From: Cavenderia fasciculata
Lineage: Eukaryota > Evosea > Eumycetozoa > Acytosteliales > Cavenderiaceae
Reading direction: 5' to 3'
DNA: 64,000 nt
Assembly: GCF_000203815.1 (NCBI RefSeq)
Contig: NW_004457713.1
Coordinates: forward strand, 325,358 to 389,357
Below the pieces are notes generated by a model. The model searched no databases and had not been told where the DNA came from. It was given only the letters and a program-made list of their open reading frames with translations. The position numbers and the translations under genes are program-made. Of this stretch, positions 33,628-45,824 are shown piece after piece (within the stretch, counting starts at the first letter, position 1; the number at the start of each line of letters is the position of its first letter).

Positions 33628-34352
33628 TCTTCTAAAAAAAAAAAAAAAAAAGTAAAAGTAAAAGTAAAAGTAATGTTGTTTATAATTAATATTAAAGTAA
33701 TAATAAGATTAATTGTTAATATTGAAGGCTCTTTTTGATTTATAGAAGAAAAATAAAAGACAATACGTACATAGTACTAGTACAACAACAACCATGTCAT
33801 GTCATCTTGAAGGAATATTTGTTGTAAAATTACTCTTACACAGACAGACAGAGAGAGACAGATAGACAGATAGACAGATGTAGGGCACCTTATTAATTAA
33901 TCATCTATTAAGTAACCATCTATTCAATACATAATATCAATAGACTGTAAAATGAGATTTGTTTTAAAATAGTAACAGAGTAAGTAAGTAAAGTTTGACA
34001 GGTACGGTACCTACATACCTACATTATTATTAATTATTATTATTATTACGCGTCATAATGATAATATACAAAGCTGCTCAAATCTCCTTTGATTTAGTAC
34101 TTGTTACTTTATACTCATAATAATTAATGTATCTATCTATATCATTATTAGTTGGTTTGTAAAAAACTAGAGATGAGATGAAGTTCATCTCTCGCAGTCT
34201 TTGCTGACTAATTGCTTTTTTTGTTTTTATATATAATATTATAGTATGATGTGGAAGGAGTGTTGAAGTCTATCTTTTTTTTCTTTTATTCAAAGGTTTT
34301 GCCAATTGTCTTGGTTAAACTCTGAATCTGGGTATCCAGGTCTAAAAGTGAT
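33628..34352. other. Upstream region of PKS A with duplication scar at its end
   Basis: AT-rich with a poly-T/A run just upstream of the PKS start, a GACAGA/GATAGACA repeat (about 33840-33878) and TTA runs. The last 60 bp (34290-34352) hold the copied tail of the gene at 42472-43118. No functional gene is seen. Confidence 0.6.
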
Positions 34353-34373
34353 CTTTCATTCTCATTCATCTCT
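34288..34373 (-). pseudogene. Duplication junction: chimeric scrap of two genes
   Basis: Read on the minus strand, the first codons of the 836-aa propeller/BMT5 gene (MNE) run directly into the last part of the gene at 42472-43118 (LTKTIGKT). Together they form a 27-codon frame that ends in TAA. A 10-bp difference relative to the source lies between GGATACC and GTTTAAC. It is a breakpoint scar and not a gene. Confidence 0.65.
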
Positions 34374-34446
34374 TTATTATTTCTATATCTTATTATTATT
34401 TTTAATTCATCAGATAATTTATTCAACTTTAATTATATTATAATAT

Positions 34447-37400
34447 TTATTTCTTATTTGAAACAGCTTGGATGATTGAATTAAGTGACCCATTTGAAAT
34501 TTGAGAATGATTAATGATTTGAGTCTTACCAAATTCAAGTTCAATCCAAGATTTAATTTGAATTGAAACCATTGAATCGACACCGTAATCTTTGAGTTTG
34601 GTGTCTGGTGACAAGAGTGATTTCTCAATAGACAGTGCTTCTGCAATATGATCTACAATCATATTCTCTATACTATTTCCATCTTGTGCATTATTCTTTT
34701 TCTTGGCACTGACTCCTAGATCCTCTTCTAGTAAATGTCCAAATGTGTGTTGGAGGAATGGATGTGAACCAACAAATCGTTTGGTCATGAAACAAGCACA
34801 AATGGCTCGAGTGATTGGTGTTGTCTGGTTGGCAAATGATGATCTGAGTACACCATAGATACTTGACAATGGAAGCAAGCTCATACCTAATCCTTGTAGA
34901 GTTGCATTTGAACCTTGGTTCACAACAGCTCTTCCAGTACTACCAATTGATCCCCATGCAATTGATGTGGCCTCTAACCCAATTGATCTTCTGTACATTG
35001 CAAGACTATCCAAGAATAAATTAGCAACACCATAACTTGTACTTCCTCTGACGAGATATTGTCCAACCGATGAAAATAAATGGAAATGATTTAATTTCCA
35101 TCCCAACTCTTCGAATAGGTTGTGAAGGTTCCAAGCACCAACCGATTTGGCTGACAATGCTTCTGCATGTGCTCCCAATTCTATTTCCTCTGATACATAT
35201 GCTGCGGCACAATGTATTACCACGCTAACTGGTTCCATACGACTATTGGCTTGGTACAATGATTGAATGGATGATTTGAGAGAGTTATAATGACCAAGAT
35301 CACATTGTAAATAATGGAGTTTTACATGTGGATAGTTTGTTTGGATGATATGATCTAACCATTGCATTTCAAACTTTGGTTTAGAAAATGAGAAAACAAT
35401 AATGTTGGTCAATTTAGGAGAATGTTTGAGACAGTAGTGGATACATTCGACAGAGATACCAGATTGACCAGTTACAAGCATTGTACCTTGGCAACCATCA
35501 AGATTGTATGATAATCTTTCAATTGCTTTTGGTTGTTTGACTAGAACTGGATAGAGATCTCGGTCGATGTTTTGATAGTCTAGAACAATCTTTCCAAAAT
35601 GTTTTCTTGATTTCATGAGGTCCATTGCTTTGTGAATATCTTGACCTGGGAATGCAATGATTGGAGTCAACGGCATACCCTCTTTGACAATAAGATCGAC
35701 GATATCAGAGAGACCTGGAGAGAAACGGGTCATGTGAATAGCAATATAACTTCTTTGATACTTTAACGATTGGGTGTCCATGTTGTCCAAGTTGGAGAAT
35801 TGATCGATTGACAGATCAATCAGTGTTCCAGTTTCAGAGAGAGCTTGGAAATTCTGTTGCATTTGAGAGTGGTCGAGTGTATTGAGAATGTATTCGACAC
35901 CCTTTTCATCGGTCAATTCGAGAATATCTCTTGCAAAGTGTGATGATGGAAGGATAGCAGTGATAAAGCTACCATAGGTATCTTTGAGATACTGTACCTT
36001 TTCCTGTCCACTTCCAATCGTTGCGAAAATCTTTCCACGGTGACCTTTATGTTTCAAGAAATTGAGTGCTGCCAACCCGACACCACCCGATGCACTGTGC
36101 AAGAGGATCGAGTCGTCAGGATTGATATTACCCTTTTTGTAAAGACTGTAGTAGCTGGTGATACCAACCGTGACAATTGATGCAGCTTCAACAAACGACA
36201 ACTCTTTTGGTTTGAATACAAGGGGACCTTGCTCAGATATGACATGAGAAGTATGAGAGCCAGGGACAACACCAAATACCTCGTCACCAACTTTGAATCG
36301 TGTCACATTTGGACCAACTCGCGTAATAATACCAGCACAGTCTTGTCCAAATGGTGGGTCGTAAACATCACCAGTTGGGAATATTTCTTGTGGTACACCT
36401 CCATCCAACATTAAACAATCTTTAAAGTTTAATGATGATGCCATCACCCTTATCTCTACATGTCCATCTTGAAGTGTCTCTTGTCTTGCACGTAAATGAT
36501 ATTTACCATCCTTTTCAAATTTAATCTTGGTTTCTTTTTGATCGGTGACTGTCATTCTATTTTTCTCCAATGCAAATGAGTCATTTGAATCCAATACTCT
36601 TTCAACCATTACTTGAATATTACTACTGTCATCTGTACACTCCAATTTATAATCCAATTCACCAAGTTTTGAATAATTTGATACTTTTAAAATTTGGTCA
36701 AGTGTAACACGATCGATTGATTCCTTGTCCAAAGTAATAACCATTGTACCAAATTCAAAACGGCCATTACCACATCTATACCCAAATTCTCTTGCAATCG
36801 AAGTCAAACATTCATTAAAGAATCCAGTTCTTAGAGCAATTAATTTAACTGGTAATTCCTCTTGTCTGATGATTTGGTGAAGATGAAGATACTGACTTGA
36901 TTTTGGTGTTATACTCTCAACAGTCAACTCTTCCAATGACTCCAAATAAATGATTGTAACCTTTTTATCACTATTCTTTTCCATCGATATTGAATCTAAT
37001 AATAATTGATATTTATCAGGATTCATTAAATCATCTGATGAAAATATTTCAATACTCTTTGTAATTGTCTGAGATTGTTGAATTAATTTTGTTGTAAATA
37101 ATTTAGTTGTCTCTGATGAAGAAGTAGATGAAGGTGTTATAAACAATAAATGGTCAATGGGTTCACGTTCCATTTCAAATATTGATTCTTTACAAATTAA
37201 TTTATCTTCTTCTTTTTCTCCCTCTTGTTGATTATTATTAATAAATAATAAATTACCACAAGGATTTAATAATCTATAAAATTGATTTGATAAATGATTG
37301 AACTGACTAGTTGATAGAATTAAATCATAACTTGATTCCAAGAAACCTTGTTCAATGATTCCATCCTGCATGTTGATATCTTTGATTATTTTAAAACTGA

Positions 37401-40400
37401 TAATTGGATGATTGAGAGCAAATTCCTCTGGAATCAACTTATCCAAATCACCGTCATGATCAATGATAGTATAATCAATCATTCCAATTACTACACCTTC
37501 TTTTTCTTTACTATTGGCCAACCATTGGTCAATCAATTGAAGGAAATTAAATGTAAACAATTCATTTGACATTTGACAATCCAATATTCTAATAACCTTG
37601 TGCGACCGTATGCCAGATTGAATAAATGATTCCAACATTGAATGACTATCATTATCATTATGATTATTCATATTAATGATTTGAGGTGATTGTTTTGGTT
37701 GAATAAATGATTCTTTGATGTGTTGAGATGGATCTTTGGCTGATATGTTTTTACTACTTTGGTAAGTGAACACATAGCAACTTTACCAATAAATGCAATC
37801 ACATTACCATCTTGATCAATGACATCATAGGAAGCCATACATTCATTTCCTCGCTGTGTCATGGTACCACGAGAGATACAATACAATGAGGTGGCTTGTC
37901 CAACCTTTGGTATGTTATTGGCATATACGTGAACTGAACGCACACGATCAGCAACCATTTCACAATTAGGTGCTTCTCCTTGGAAATTAACAATACCTCC
38001 ATGAAGAATACAATCTAGTACCGATGAATTGAGAATGGTATTCTCCTCTTCAAAACGATCTTTTGGTTTGACATCAACCTCGGTCATGATACCACGATCC
38101 TTGTTGAAATCGATTCTTTGTACACGTTTGAATGATCCAGCATAGGGAAGACCAACCTTTATCAACTTTTCATAGACTTCATTGTGAGTCATCGTGGCAA
38201 CATTGTACTTTTCTTTACGTAGTTGTTCGACGCTTGGATAAGCATGTTGAGGAGGTGACGATGATGGAGTTTGAACTGATATTCTACCAACTGCCGATTT
38301 GATCCATTTCTGAGCTTGATTATCAAAGTATTCACCTTTGAATGTATACTCTGTCGATGAAGAGCTGGTAAATGTTGTTCTTAGTCTTGATTGAACTCCT
38401 TCTTTTAAAAAGAATGCATTGATAAAATTCAATCTATGAATGATAATATCTTTGCCTGGGAATGCCAATAGAATTGGTTCCATGTATCCAGTTCCTGGGA
38501 ACAAGTATTTTCCTTTTACTCGATGTCCCTTTAAATATTGATATGATGGTCTGTTGATATCAATACCTGCTTCATAAACATGAACCGATGGGTTTTCAGC
38601 GATACCTAAAAGATTGGTTGAAATACCTTCCAAACGAATCTTTCTATACTCTGCTTGTTCATCTAAAAAGTATTCAGTATCCCATTGATATCTTGGTAAA
38701 TGTCTTGTTCTATTCTTCCAATCACTGTCACTTGATGATAATTGATTCTTGAATGCAACATTTACATTATTAAACCAAAGTTGTGAAAGACAAGATTGAA
38801 TTGATTCAACCTCATCCTTTTTTCTATTTAATGGTGATAATACTGTTGTTGAGTTGGTTGTCAAATTCTTTAAATAAAATGATAATGTTGAATGTGGTGC
38901 AATTTCTAAAAATAAAAGATTATCACCTGCTTGTTGACTAGCCACAATATTATTAATAGTTTGTTCAAATAATACTGGTAATCTTAAATTATCATAAATG
39001 TATTGTGCATTGAAAGAAGAGGATGATGTAATTTGGTTTGAAGTTGTTGTTGAAAAGTATTTAATCTTTGGTTGTTCTGATTGATACTCTATCTGGTTGT
39101 CCAAATGTTTAAAGATGTAATCCTTTGTTTGTTCTTGTGTTGGAGTATGGAATGCACAAGGTGTACCAAGGAATGCACTAAATATATTATCATTTTTCAA
39201 TTGTTGATCAATAGATTTTAATTGATCTTCATTTCCTGCCAATACAATTGATTCAGCTGAATTGTAACATGCAACATGGACTTGATCAAATAGATCTTGT
39301 TTACTGAACATTTCTTTATATTTATCAAATGATAAAGATACTGATAACATTCTACCACTTCCAATTGTTTGATTTTGAGCAACACTACGATGATAAACAA
39401 TTCTACAAGCTTCTTCCAATGATATTAATCCTGAACACCATGCTCCTGTTACATCTCCAAAACTAAAAAGAAAAATTAAAATGAATAAATAATAATTTTA
39501 ATTATATATTCTTTTCTTTATCTTACCTATGACCAACAACAGTTGAAGGAATAATACCAAAATGTTTATACAACTTTACCAAAGCAACTTGAATGATAAA
39601 TGTTGAAGGTTGAGCAAGGATTGGATGATGAATCATTTTACTATCTGCATTTGTCTGTTCTCTCAGTCTACCAATAATAGAGTATTGATAGTATTGTGAT
39701 AATAATTGATCTACATGATCGACAGATTCACGGAATACTTGATAATGGTTGTAAAGTTTTTCACCCATTCCACTCCATTGCGCACCTTGACCACAGAATA
39801 CCATCACAACTGACGTCTCCTTTTTAGTACCCAATTGTGAAATATTTGATGCAAATGATGTTTCTTTTTCAAATGTACGGACACTTCCATCCTTGAATGA
39901 ATCCCAATCATTGGCAACCAATACTCGTTGACAAACTGGGTGAGTTGTTTTTGATTGTGTTTGCATCGAAACAAAATCTTCAAATGACATTTTCTCTTTA
40001 TATTGATCAACATTGTCTCTAATCTTTTCAATATATTTATCAATTGATTTTTTACTATTTGTTGAAAATGGTATCAAGTATTCATCTAAAAAAAAAATTA
40101 ATATTAATTAAATTGTTTGAAAAAAATATTATTATTTATAATAATAATAACATACTTGAATGAATTGTTTGATCTTGCTTTGTTTCTTCTTTTTCTTCTT
40201 TCTTTTTATACTCTTCAATAATTAAATGAGAATTACTACCAGTAATACCAAAAGAATTAATACCCATTCGGATTGGTTTATCTAGGTCAGTTGGGATTGG
40301 TTCATTTTCCAATACAATTTTAATTTCACCACCGAGTAGATCAATCTTTGGATTGAGTTTGTTGAAATGAATATTCTTGATCAACATTCTATTCTTTACC

Positions 40401-41527
40401 ATCATTGCACATTTGATGAGTGATGCTACACCTGCTGTACTTTCAGTGTGTCCAATGTTACCTTTGATCGATCCGACTCTGAGTGGTTCCTCTTTTGAAT
40501 GTGATCCTCTAAAAACATTGGCGATACCAGCCATTTCAAGTGGATCACCAGTGGGTGTTCCAGTACCATGACATTCGACATAGTAAATGTCAGATGGAGA
40601 TACACCAGCCTTATTCAATGCTTCAAGAGTATTGACTTGTTGAGCGGCTGGCGATGGTGCAGTGGGTGATGATTTTTCAAAATTACCATCAACGTTGCAA
40701 TTACCACCTTTGATGATACAATAAATATCGTCATTGTCGGCAATAGCTTTGGAGAGACGTTTGAGCACGACCACACCAACACCTTCACCACGACAATACC
40801 CATCGGCATCCTCGTCAAATGGAGCACAACGACCCTTTTTGCCAAGCATACTCATCATAGTAAAGGCGGCAGAGTTTGTCGGTTCAAAAATACCATTGGT
40901 ACCTCCGACGATCGAGATATCACTCTCTCCTTTGCGAATGGTGTCTACACCCATCAATACGGCCACCAAAGACGATGAACAGGCAGTGTCGACGGCAATG
41001 GACTCTCCTCTGAAATCATAGTGGTACGATGCCTTGATTGCAGTGTCTGAACGACCGTATCTCGAGGCATGAGTCATGGTTGCAAAGTTTCTAGTCTGCA
41101 TATTGGTGACAGCATCAAACATTTGACCTAAAAACACCGATGTTTTGCTCCCTCTGATCGAGGCAGGGTCAATGTGTGCATCTTCCAATGCTTCCCACAC
41201 GACATGCAAAAAGAGACGTACTTGGGGATCAACCATGGCAGCATCCTTGGGTAGAATACCAAAGAACGAGTTATCAAAATGCATCCACTCGTTCCAATCG
41301 ACAAAGGCAGCCTTGTCAGATGCAATCAGTCCTTGGTCGGCATATGTCTTGCTCCAACGTTCTGGAGTCACCGACACGAATGCATTCAACCCTCCCAACA
41401 ACTGTTCATAGAATTCTTGACCGGTTCTTGATCCACCCGGTAATCTACATCCAATACCAACCAATGCTACTCCATCATCACTATAATCATTATCAATATG
41501 ATTATCTAATAATCTAGAATGTTCCAT
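34447..41527 (-). CDS. Polyketide synthase B (KS-AT-DH-MT-ER-KR-ACP), one base missing
   Basis: Exons 40156-41527, 39527-40085 and 34447-39462, coding for about 2315 residues if one base is restored. KS (about 15-435): DTACSSSLVAV, VECHGTGTPTGDP, KGNIGHTES. AT (about 555-850): CGQGAQWSGMG, VVGHSFGDVTGAW. DH (about 930-1180): LKGHRVKGKYLFPGTGY and SVLDCILHGG. MT-like region (about 1230-1400), weak. ER (about 1560-1850): GQDCAGI and LLHSASGGVGLAALN. KR (about 1950-2200): catalytic Ser-Tyr-Asn pattern FSS...TSYGVAN. ACP (about 2240-2310): DYGVDSMVSIQ. The single break lies at about 37741, where copy A has CATCAAGCC and this copy ATCAGCC. Whether it is real or a base-call error cannot be told here. 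Dictyostelids use such synthases for developmental and defensive polyketides. The highly reducing domain set predicts a largely saturated, possibly methylated chain. Confidence 0.85.
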
Positions 41528-42471
41528 TTTGTTTAAAAAAAAAAAAAAAAAGAAAGTTGTTTGTTGTATTAATTATAGTAATAATAATTATAAGGTAGAT
41601 ATAAATATAAGGGAGATATAAATATATATATTATTATTATTATGAAAAGGGATGAATTTAATTGGATCAATTATGATTCATATTGCTCTTATATATAGAA
41701 AAAACAACTTTTAAGTTAAACTATACGTACGTACTACAACTATAACAACAAAAGGAATCATTCCTTCCTTCCCACCACCTTAGTTGTAAGATGACTCCAC
41801 GTGTATCACACTCAAACCTATCCATCCACACAAGCTGTGCAGGTTAATTCGTACAGCACCTATATAAATTAATACTACCTCTCATTTATAATACATAAAG
41901 ATTGTTAGATCAATCGATGACTGAAATATCAATGCAAAGTAAGAACATACTTTTAAAGTCTAACTTTTACATACATACATACTATACATACTAAATATAC
42001 TATATATACTATATACTATATATACTATATATACTATACATACTACTATCTGTCCTTAATTATTTTAAAAGTCATATTAATAATAATAATAATAATGAGA
42101 GTATAGTTCTGCTTCAGCACACTCTTCGCAAAAGATGATCTTCTCTTTCAACCAATAAGATATCAGCTGCAACTACTAATGATTAAAAATTCATATTTGA
42201 AGGGAGATACAAGATAAAATAGATTTTAGATATCATTAATTACATATATATGACCGCATACTAATTTTAACAACACACAAAAAATAGTATTGAGTCTTAT
42301 TAAATTCTAAAATCCGACACATTTAAATCTATGTTGAATGAATCTCCCACACAAAAGTATATGATATGAAGAATGAGGATAATATTTATTAAATAATAAT
42401 AATAACAAAGTAGTATTGAATACTATCTGAGGTGAATTAAAAAGTGTATACTTTTAAAAAAAAATCATTGA
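41528..42471. other. PKS B upstream region
   Basis: AT-rich. It includes TATACTATATA repeats (about 41975-42050) and GATATAAATATAAG repeats near 41600. No gene is seen. It presumably contains the promoter of PKS B on its left side. Confidence 0.45.
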
Positions 42472-43118
42472 TCAATGAATGAATAAATTAATCATCCAAG
42501 TCTTGCCAATTGTCTTCGTTAAACGGTATCCTGGTCTAAAAGTGATGGTAACTGATTGGCAAGAGGTTATATTCAAGTTACAAACTTCAAGTTGTTTGGT
42601 ATCCCAGTTGAAATGTGACTGCCATTTGAACTGATCATTGGTCTTTGTAGAAAGAGATGTAGGTGTGGTGGTGGTGGAGAGATAAGATGTTGACCAATTG
42701 ATTAATCCAATCAATTCTTGTTTGTATTTGTTGGAATCGGTGGGAAGCCAATAGGTATTACCATTTCTAGGCTTTAGAACGAAATAGTCGTCAAGGTGTA
42801 AATCGGTGTATTTGTATGATACATCTTTGGTATTTAAAAAGTAAAGTTTGATGTTGGTATTCTTTTGGTTCACTCTTTGAATGTTGATAATATGGTCAAT
42901 AGATACTGTAGAACAATTCTATTAATAGTTGACATTGTCATATGGGAATAGATTAGATTGTCGATTTGGTCCACAGGCACAGGTGCCATAGCAACTGCTT
43001 CAAGCCATGACACAAATATTCTACCGAGTTCTTGGATAAAGTCTTTTTGCATTATTACCTGTTTGAAAGAGAAAGGGAAGGAAAATACAACTGATGCAGA
43101 TGAGAAATAGAAAGACAT
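42472..43118 (-). CDS. Unknown small protein, two exons
   Basis: Exons 43059-43118 and 42472-42918 give 168 residues. The intron (GTAATA...TTAATAG, 140 bp) joins FSFPFSFKQ to NCSTVSIDHIINIQRVNQKN in frame. Exon 2 looks like a beta-rich domain (NIKLYFLNTKD, DDYFVLKPRNGNTYWLP, FKWQSHFNWDTKQLEVCNLN) and ends GYRLTKTIGKTWMINLFIH. I do not recognise the family. Exon 1 is short and hydrophobic but not a convincing signal peptide, so the true first exon may differ. The 3' end of exon 2 is copied at about 34290-34352 by the tandem duplication, which ends inside this gene. Confidence 0.5.
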
Positions 43119-43166
43119 ATTGAAAAAAAAAGTGTCCTAGATCAGATTATATATTATTAATAGATT

Positions 43167-43220
<54 letters not shown>

Positions 43221-44073
43221 ACTGGTTGCTCTATTGTTGGATCTTTCGACCACTCAACATAATATAACATAATGGTATGGAGACATTGTTTTTCTACTGG
43301 TGGGGGTCGATAAGAATGTGGTTGGTTGTGTATGACTTAGCAACAGTATTATATTATATTATGCATGCATGTTAGAATGAACAAATTGTTGTACAATTCG
43401 TTTAACTACTCTACTGTACTACATTTTTAATTATCTCATCATCTGATGATGATGATGGATCGATGATAATGATCATTTGGGTGTAAATGGGACTTTCAAA
43501 ATCATTCTATATTTACTCTGTGTGTTGTACGAAATGTATGTTTGAGGGTTGAGGTGAGGATGATGCTGAATCGTTGCTGGAATCTTAATCGATAGGAGAT
43601 ATTACTACTATTGAAAAAAAAGATGCCAGATTTTTGTCAAGATATTTATGTACAAAATTTGATCAACTCCATGGAGGCTTTGAGTTTTTTCATGAGGGAA
43701 ACTATTTAGTTTTGATTTAAATTTATTTATTTCGGAAGGTCGACAACCAATTTTTTTCGATAGTCTGTTCATTTGTTTGTTTTTAATTTATTCATATTGA
43801 ACAAATAAAATAAATAGAAAGGAACAATAAATAAAAGCAAACAATAATAATAATATTATCTGTTAACAATAATATTCTTTGAAGAAGAAAACTCTCTTAC
43901 TTTAGTGATCGCAGTAGTGATCAAAAGCGATCAATTACAGCTTCAAAAAAATAAAAACTCTTTTGAAGAAAGAGTTTTGAAAACAAGAAAATCTAGAAAA
44001 CCTTGTGTTTCGAAAGAGTCCAAAGAAAAGTTGAATCTTAAAAAAGGAGCGAATTTTTCAAAAGAGCCCAACT
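43119..44073. other. Intergenic with long TAA microsatellite
   Basis: (TAA)n at about 43160-43216, ATG-rich repeats near 43440-43460, and low-complexity AT elsewhere. Upstream of the next ATG an Arg/Lys-rich frame (43905-44135) overlaps the gene in a different phase. I see no support for it. Confidence 0.45.
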
Positions 44074-44937
44074 ATGGAACCAACAATCAAAAAACAAAAG
44101 ATAGAAGAATATATTGGATCTTCTACAATATGTGAATCAGATGCAAAAACTACTACTACTACTACTACTACTACTCCTCCTCCTCATCTAAATACAAATA
44201 ATAAAAAAAAGAATTTCAAAATATTACTCACTGCAGAAGGAAATTTCTCCTACACCAAATCACTTTTAGATAGATACTCACATTTGAAAGGATTTGGTGA
44301 GTCTATCACAGCCACTGAATACACCAAGCAATTAGACGCCAGCATTATTCCAGTCACCAAACAGTTAGAGGAAAAGGGTGTAAAGATTATGCTTGGGGTT
44401 GATGGCCGAGAAATAGGTCAGATTTTTAAAGGTGAAAGATTCAACATCATCCAATGCAATTGTCCTTTTGGTGGGTCGTCCGAAAGAGATAGAGATGAAT
44501 TTAAAACATTCACACTAGAATTCTTTCAATCTGCTTCAGAGCTACAAAAGCCTGGAGATAGAATTCATTTCGCTCTCGATCAATCAAAAGGTTACTGGAA
44601 AGAAAGAAAAACTTTTATATATATCGAAAGACAAAGGGAGAATCCTATTGTAAAAGGATCGATTAATGCAAACTATAAACTAATCCGAAAAAGAAGATTT
44701 GGTGAGCGATATCCTAAATATAGACATAAAAAGACCTATAGTAACGAATCTTTTCTAAAAGATACTAGCGTTATAAGAGAGTTTGTATTTGAAAAGGTTG
44801 ACCATCTCGTTCTACTAACAGATTATGATGATGATGTTAGTGGTCATCAAATTAAATATAAAGATAAAAATAACAAAGATTTAGATAATGCCTACTTTTT
44901 TTGTAGTACTGATGATGAAGACAGTGATGATGATTGA
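44074..44937 (+). CDS. Stand-alone BMT5-like Rossmann methyltransferase domain protein (287 aa)
   Basis: The frame begins MEPTIKKQKIEEYIG, with a Thr/Pro run (about 27-38). The rest is one BMT5-like (DUF2431) domain: ILLTAEGNFSYTKSLLDRY (SAM loop), ESITATEYTK, VKIMLGVDGREIG, IIQCNCPFGGSS (site of the usual N-x-P-H motif), FFQSASELQKPGDRIHFALDQ and IVKGSINANYKLIRKRRFGERYP. The end, AYFFCSTDDEDSDDD, matches the acidic tails of the two fusion proteins at 19708 and 23850. The three are therefore one family, and this member lacks the propeller and helical hinge. It may represent the ancestral form, or a fragment that keeps only the catalytic half. Opposite strand to its relatives, 18 kb away. No intron. 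Confidence 0.8.
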   Translation: MEPTIKKQKIEEYIGSSTICESDAKTTTTTTTTTPPPHLNTNNKKKNFKILLTAEGNFSYTKSLLDRYSHLKGFGESITATEYTKQLDASIIPVTKQLEEKGVKIMLGVDGREIGQIFKGERFNIIQCNCPFGGSSERDRDEFKTFTLEFFQSASELQKPGDRIHFALDQSKGYWKERKTFIYIERQRENPIVKGSINANYKLIRKRRFGERYPKYRHKKTYSNESFLKDTSVIREFVFEKVDHLVLLTDYDDDVSGHQIKYKDKNNKDLDNAYFFCSTDDEDSDDD

Positions 44938-45105
44938 GTAGATATATATCTATTTATTATAATATAAATAAAATTGGGTTTTAGAATTTCTTAATTTTTT
45001 TTTGCTGGGAGTGGAATTATATACATTTAATTATTTTTATTGATTATTTACATTTAATTGATTGTTATAGGTTAACTATTTTTAGATTTCTATCTATCTA
45101 TCTAT

Positions 45106-45791
45106 CTATCTATATCTTTCTTGTAAATCTTGTAGATAGTTTGTAGCTATATTTGAAATTTTCTTGCTACTGTCTAGTACAACATTTGATATTGCTTTGA
45201 AATCAGTACGAGCAGTGTCGACTAGAGTTCTAGCCATCTCTGTCGCTCTCATTTCATAGCTTGGTGAGTATTCAACACGATCATAGTATTGAGCACTCGA
45301 AATGGATGATGCACTCGAGAATTTAGACAACTTTTCTCTCTTTTCCATATCATATTGTTGGTCTTGCTCATCTCCAAAATATTGTTTTGATGAAATTGAT
45401 TTAGCCTCTCCAAAATTTCTTCTTGCATAATCATTATCATCTCTTTCTCTTTCTATATGTTTTTGATTTTGATTATTATTATTATAGTTATTATTATTAT
45501 TATTCTTTGATTTCTTTTCATTATTATTATTACTATCATAAAAATCATATTCACTATCTTGTTGTTGTTGTTTTCTTGATTGTTTTCTATCAGAGTTGTA
45601 ATTATTATTATTATTATTATCATTGTTGTTATTGTTGTTATCATCATCATCATAATTCATAGAGAATTTTGATTTTGATGAATAAATATGACTATCTGAA
45701 TTAAATGTTGTTGGAGAATCAATGATTGAAGAAGTTGATGATGATGATGATAGATTATTATTATTATTATTATTCTTCTTATTTTTGTTTC

Positions 45792-45824
<33 letters not shown>

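Larger units (their letters stand above)
26344..34352. repeat. Tandem duplication, copy 1 (about 8.0 kb)
   Basis: Starts in the first codons of the gene at 23850-26360 and ends with a copy of the tail of the gene at 42472-43118. The left edge is seen because CTTTC-TTCTCATTCATCTC recurs at about 34353-34372. The right edge is seen because CCAATTGTCTT(C/G)GTTAAAC and GGTCTAAAAGTGAT occur at both about 34301-34352 and about 42506-42546. The polyketide synthase in copy 1 is the more damaged one. Confidence 0.75.
34353..42546. repeat. Tandem duplication, copy 2 (about 8.2 kb)
   Basis: Contains PKS B and its upstream region, and ends within exon 2 of the gene at 42472-43118, which continues uninterrupted beyond the edge. 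The two copies are highly similar across the coding regions and have diverged in upstream non-coding DNA. Confidence 0.75.

Noticed and set aside
37348-37569. Plus-strand frame inside PKS B, and similar frames inside the KS and AT regions
   Set aside because: All lie antisense to recognised polyketide synthase domains.
41975-42050. TATACTATATA repeats as a CRISPR-like or centromeric array
   Set aside because: Simple microsatellite with no regular spacer. Eukaryotic context.
43905-44135. Basic frame upstream of and overlapping the stand-alone BMT5-like gene
   Set aside because: Different phase from the recognised gene, Lys-rich low complexity, and no sign of conservation.
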